Positions 15,554 to 18,242 of a stretch of 18,242 nt of DNA are shown piece after piece; positions within the stretch are counted from its first letter, which is position 1; the number at the start of each line of letters is the position of its first letter. The notes under the pieces were generated by a model, which saw nothing but the letters and a program-made list of their open reading frames with translations, did no database searches and was not told the DNA's origin. Made by a program: the position numbers and the translations under genes. Origin of the DNA: UBA6136 sp964344495 (lineage in GTDB: Bacteria; Pseudomonadota; Gammaproteobacteria; Methylococcales; Methylococcaceae); the NCBI GenBank assembly GCA_964344495.1, contig CAYFNI010000045.1:1-18242 (forward strand). Direction: 5' to 3'.

Positions 15554-17344
15554 GTGCAGTTCCTCAGCGCGCCGCCACGATTCCTTTTTTTCACCGGCAA
15601 AGGAGGGGTCGGCAAGACCTCGATAGCCTGCGCCACAGCCGTTCGACTGGCGGCAGCTGGCAAGCAGGTCTTGTTGGTGAGCACAGATCCGGCCTCCAAC
15701 GTCGGTCAGGTGTTTGGGGTGGCCATTGGCAACACCATCAGCCAGATTCGCGCCGTTCCCCACCTCTCGGCGCTGGAGATCGATCCACAAGCCGCTGCGC
15801 AGGCCTACCGGGATCGAATCGTGGGCCCAGTCCGTGGCGTGTTGCCTGAGCCCGTCATTCGGGGTATCGAGGAGCAACTCTCTGGGGCGTGTACCACGGA
15901 AATTGCTGCCTTCGACGAATTCACCGCGTTGCTGGTCGGGTCCGCCGCAACGGCTATGTTTGATCACATCATCTTCGACACCGCGCCCACTGGCCACACC
16001 ATCCGGTTGCTGCAACTTCCCGGCGCGTGGAGCGGATTCCTGGAAGCGGGCAAAGGCAATGCCTCCTGCCTGGGGCCGCTCGCGGGACTGGAGAAGCAAC
16101 GTACTCAGTACCGGGCGGCCGTCGATGCGTTGTCCGATCCTCAACGATCCCGCCTGGTACTGGTCGCCCGGGCCCAGGTCGCCACTTTACGCGAAGCAGC
16201 GCGAACGCACGATGAATTGGCGGCAATCGGGCTTTCCCAGCAGTACCTCGTCATCAATGGAATCCTCGATCCTAACGCAGCAGAACACGACCCTTTGGCG
16301 CAGGCCATCGCTGTCCGGGAACAGGCCGCAATGGCGGAGATGCCGGCATCGCTGAAAGCCCTGCCTCGTGATGAGCTGTTGCTTAAGCCATTCAACCTGG
16401 TGGGCGTCGAGACGCTGCACCGCCTCTTTGACCATGGCCCCGCCACCGGACCGGAACCGGATGTCGAATTGGAGCCAATCCCATCGGCTGGAATGGCAGG
16501 GCTCGTTGAAGAGATTGCCGTCGATGGCCACGGACTTGTGATGCTGATGGGAAAGGGGGGCGTCGGCAAGACGACACTCGCAGCAGCAATAGCGGTCAAG
16601 TTAGCCTCCCGGGGGCTGCCCGTGCACCTCACGACCTCCGATCCCGCCGCGCACCTCTCCGAGACGCTCGCCGGGTCGATGCCGAATCTGTCCGTGAGCA
16701 GGATTGATCCGCACGAGGTCACGGAACGCTACCGCCAACATGTGCTAGAGACCAAGGGGGCGCAATTGGATGCGCAAGGCCGCGCCCTGCTGGAGGAAGA
16801 CCTGCGATCACCCTGCACCGAGGAGATCGCGGTCTTCCAGGCCTTCTCGCGAGTCATTCGGGAAGCCGGTAAACAGTTCGTCGTGATGGACACCGCGCCC
16901 ACGGGGCACACGCTGCTGTTGTTGGACGCCACCGGCGCTTACCACCGGGATGTCGTGCGTCAGATGGGCCAGTCTGGGGCGCACTTCACCACCCCGATGA
17001 TGCAGTTGCAGAATCCAAAGCAGACCAAGGTGATCCTGGTGACGTTGCCGGAGACGACGCCCGTGCTCGAAGCCGCCAACCTCCAATCGGATCTGCGTCG
17101 AGCGGGGATTGAGCCTTGGGCCTGGATCATCAACAACAGCGTCGCAGCAGCGCGTCCTCACTCTGCACTGCTGCGCCAGCGGGCCAGGAACGAGCTTCGG
17201 GAAATTGAGGCAGTGGCCACACGGCACGCGCAACGCTACGCCGTCGTCCCTCTAATGGGCGTCGAACCCATCGGCGTGGATCGACTGCTCGAACTATTTA
17301 CACAGAAAACGGTTAATACGCCCGACGCATCAATGGATTACTGA
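15554..17344 (+). CDS. arsA: Arsenical pump-driving ATPase ArsA, two-domain
   Basis: ArsA is the soluble ATPase that binds trivalent arsenic or antimony and drives efflux through the membrane protein ArsB. From GTG 15554 the protein has 596 residues (E. coli plasmid R773 ArsA has 583) and begins MQFLSAPPRFLFFTGKGG, like that protein. Two homologous halves are present. The A1 P-loop GKGGVGKT is at 15-22, with DTAPTGHT following. The A2 P-loop GKGGVGKT is at 333-340, again with DTAPTGHT. The metal-site cysteines fall at 113, 172 and 421, against the published 113, 172 and 422 in R773. An ATG at 15512 would add 14 unsupported residues and break this register. The gene starts 72 bases after the CFA stop. 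No arsR, arsD, arsB or arsC is present in the window. Its GC is higher than the preceding operon, suggesting separate acquisition. Confidence 0.95.
   Translation: MQFLSAPPRFLFFTGKGGVGKTSIACATAVRLAAAGKQVLLVSTDPASNVGQVFGVAIGNTISQIRAVPHLSALEIDPQAAAQAYRDRIVGPVRGVLPEPVIRGIEEQLSGACTTEIAAFDEFTALLVGSAATAMFDHIIFDTAPTGHTIRLLQLPGAWSGFLEAGKGNASCLGPLAGLEKQRTQYRAAVDALSDPQRSRLVLVARAQVATLREAARTHDELAAIGLSQQYLVINGILDPNAAEHDPLAQAIAVREQAAMAEMPASLKALPRDELLLKPFNLVGVETLHRLFDHGPATGPEPDVELEPIPSAGMAGLVEEIAVDGHGLVMLMGKGGVGKTTLAAAIAVKLASRGLPVHLTTSDPAAHLSETLAGSMPNLSVSRIDPHEVTERYRQHVLETKGAQLDAQGRALLEEDLRSPCTEEIAVFQAFSRVIREAGKQFVVMDTAPTGHTLLLLDATGAYHRDVVRQMGQSGAHFTTPMMQLQNPKQTKVILVTLPETTPVLEAANLQSDLRRAGIEPWAWIINNSVAAARPHSALLRQRARNELREIEAVATRHAQRYAVVPLMGVEPIGVDRLLELFTQKTVNTPDASMDY
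17266..17312 (+). repeat. arsA 3'-end segment duplicated beyond the gap
   Basis: This 47-base segment of arsA is repeated at 17477-17523 in the same orientation, 211 bases downstream across the N run. The first 32 bases are identical, and 44 of 47 match overall. The sequences then diverge, so the two proteins would end differently. Confidence 0.9.
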
Positions 17345-17359
17345 ATTTCACCCGAAAAA

Positions 17360-17372
17360 TGAGCGTTGCTCA
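17360..17372 (+). terminator. Small hairpin after arsA, weak terminator candidate
   Basis: TGAGC-GTT-GCTCA forms a five-pair stem with a three-base loop 15 bases after the arsA stop and is followed by GGTTTT. The stem is short and the T-run is poor, so terminator activity is uncertain. The remaining bases to the gap at 17466 hold nothing I recognise. Confidence 0.2.
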
Positions 17373-17466
17373 GGTTTTGCGATTTCTGCTTTCTGTTTTT
17401 CAGGAACTGCTGTTTAGAAGAGTGGAGGCTGACAAGTCTGGCCCGCATTTTCGCCGGATACTAAGC

Positions 17467-17476
17467 NNNNNNNNNN
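17467..17476. other. Assembly gap (10 N) between the two arsA tails
   Basis: Ten N join the contig that ends 122 bases after arsA to a contig that opens inside a second arsA 3' end. The missing sequence could be long, for example the body of a second arsA or other ars genes. Confidence 0.95.
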
Positions 17477-17534
17477 ACCCATCGGCGTGGATCGACTGCT
17501 CGAACTATCTGCACAGCAAACGGCGAAGACCTGA
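17477..17534 (+). pseudogene. arsA: 3' end of a second, divergent arsA copy, cut by the gap
   Basis: The frame reads PIGVDRLLELSAQQTAKT followed by TGA at 17532-17534. It corresponds to PIGVDRLLELFTQKTVNT in the complete ArsA but stops earlier. Whether this is the true end of an intact second gene hidden by the gap or a leftover fragment cannot be decided here. The changes are partly synonymous-type, suggesting paralogues rather than an assembly echo of the same locus. Confidence 0.75.
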
Positions 17535-17617
17535 AATGGACCAGAAAACTAAAACGTCCTATTCAACTGTGGGGGGCAAAGCGCGCAAACCATCATCGCT
17601 GAAAGCGTCACGCACGC

Positions 17618-17927
17618 CATGAACTTCAGGCGCTTGAAAGCGTCCTCCGAAACACGTTAGCCGAAAATGTTGAACAAGTCAGCATTCTGACCGAAGGAAT
17701 GGCGAGAATTGTCATCGTGGAACGGGGATATTAGGGGGTACTAGTCGATTGGGTCTAAATCCGTTGAGAGGAGCGCTGGGTATTGCGTTACATGCCTTGC
17801 TCTGCGGTGCCGGTCTAACATCCGGCTCCTGATGAAGAGGCTGCGGCTACTTTGGCCCGAAATCATGGATTTTCTGAGCGCTGAAATGCTCGGAAATATG
17901 GGCAGCCCACTAATGAACTCGACCTAA
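17618..17927 (+). pseudogene. Degenerate IS5-family transposase remnant
   Basis: Two pieces of an IS5-type DDE transposase can be read on the plus strand. The first (17618-17731) ends VSILTEGMARIVIVERGY, resembling the IS5 block around the second catalytic Asp (VDRGYRG), here with E in place of D and a stop at 17732-17734. The second begins near 17752 with LNPLRGALGIALHALLCGAG, the C-terminal block of these proteins. It needs a one-base frame change at 17815-17816 to continue as NIRLLMKRLRLLWP, then runs to TAA at 17925-17927. The roughly 80-100 residues normally between the blocks, including the catalytic Glu, are missing. Some matching sequence may extend upstream to about 17575 in another frame. 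The element is dead; family assignment is from memory of the motif. Confidence 0.55.
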
Positions 17928-18208
17928 ATTCAGGGTTATTCAGCTTCGACTCAGTATTGGTCTTAAAGGCGCAGGCACAGACCCTGGCGAGATTGGTTCC
18001 ACCATCGCATTGCAAGGCTTTTTTATTGAGGAGGATCGAGGGCGCTGGCAAAACAAGCTCATAAATCCAATTGAGCATCAATCTGATTTTGCTTCTATCC
18101 AGGCGCGACCGCACAGTAGCGTCACTTTTGCACTAGCGGTGGTACAGTGGCGGGCGCAGATACCGCCCAGAGTGAATCCCATCTCTGATCAATGGGTTAA
18201 GACTAATA
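17928..18208. other. Intergenic stretch between the IS remnant and tRNA-Ser
   Basis: I see no gene in this region. The first bases after the transposase stop (TTATTCAGCTTCGACT, about 17938-17953) could be a decayed IS end, but no matching inverted partner is visible. Weak inverted pairs (GGCGG with CCGCC near 18150-18170, CCCAT with ATGGG near 18178-18196) lie downstream of the tRNA in its transcription direction and lack T-runs. Confidence 0.35.
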
Positions 18209-18242
18209 TGGCGGAGAGAGAGGGATTCGAACCCTCGATACG
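18209..18242 (-). tRNA. tRNA-Ser, 3' part only (5' end outside window)
   Basis: On the minus strand this is the 3' third of a tRNA. A five-pair T-stem (GAGGG with CCCTC) encloses loop TTCGAAT, followed by acceptor strand TCTCTCC, discriminator G and encoded CCA (18211-18209). The G discriminator with this acceptor sequence fits serine tRNA. The anticodon lies outside the window, so the isoacceptor cannot be named. Its 3' end faces the IS remnant and arsA, the usual orientation for island insertion at tRNA genes. Confidence 0.85.

Noticed and set aside
17359..17622. Open frame after arsA starting MSVAQVLRFLL
   Set aside because: It runs through the N gap, so it joins two contigs artificially. 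The 36 residues before the gap resemble nothing I know.
17863..18114. 83-codon minus-strand frame near the tRNA
   Set aside because: It has no recognisable family or clear ribosome site, and it overlaps the end of the IS remnant. Composition looks like chance reading of intergenic DNA.
18209..18242. Direct repeat of the tRNA 3' end as an attachment site in the window
   Set aside because: I searched by eye for another copy of GGATTCGAACCCTC and found none within the window.
1..18242. CRISPR arrays, toxin-antitoxin pairs, phage genes
   Set aside because: No regularly spaced repeats, cas genes, phage structural genes or paired small genes were seen.

Overview
The window looks like a scaffold of three contigs from a gammaproteobacterium. 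It is joined by two runs of exactly ten N (7293-7302 and 17467-17476), so the true gap sizes are unknown. The gammaproteobacterial assignment rests on the HrpA, MutL, 565-residue MaeA and Blc-type proteins. I cannot name the genus.

Left contig (1-7292): GC-rich housekeeping DNA. A 3'-truncated hrpA (RNA helicase, minus strand) diverges from mutL (mismatch repair, plus strand), and mutL converges on maeA (NAD-malic enzyme, minus strand). MutL carries a near-complete MutL-endonuclease motif.

Middle contig (7303-17466): visibly lower in GC. It holds nine co-directional, tightly packed genes (7574-15481) for membrane-lipid modification: a CFA-like SAM methyltransferase, a DUF2878 membrane protein, a DUF1295 membrane reductase-like protein, a secreted DUF6134 protein, a Blc-type lipocalin lipoprotein, an O2-dependent acyl desaturase, a FAD oxidoreductase, a DUF1365 protein and a cyclopropane-fatty-acid-synthase homologue. 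The FAD oxidoreductase / DUF1365 / CFA core resembles sets that alphaproteobacteria place under singlet-oxygen sigma factors and use to make methylated or furan fatty acids. The second methyltransferase and the added desaturase suggest a longer pathway: introduce a double bond, methylate it, oxidise it, possibly methylate again, with membrane and periplasmic proteins handling the lipid. This is the most interesting system in the window. No regulator (ECF sigma, ChrR or MerR) is visible, and the 5' side is cut by the gap.

Directly behind the operon is a full-length, two-domain arsA (arsenite pump ATPase). It has all three metal-binding cysteines but no arsB, arsD, arsC or arsR beside it. Its best start is a GTG at 15554.

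Right contig (17477-18242): this begins with a second, divergent copy of the arsA 3' tail, continues through a frameshifted, internally deleted IS5-family transposase remnant, and ends in the 3' part of a tRNA-Ser gene on the minus strand. The IS debris, duplicated arsA tail, assembly break and nearby tRNA make this look like the edge of an accessory region.
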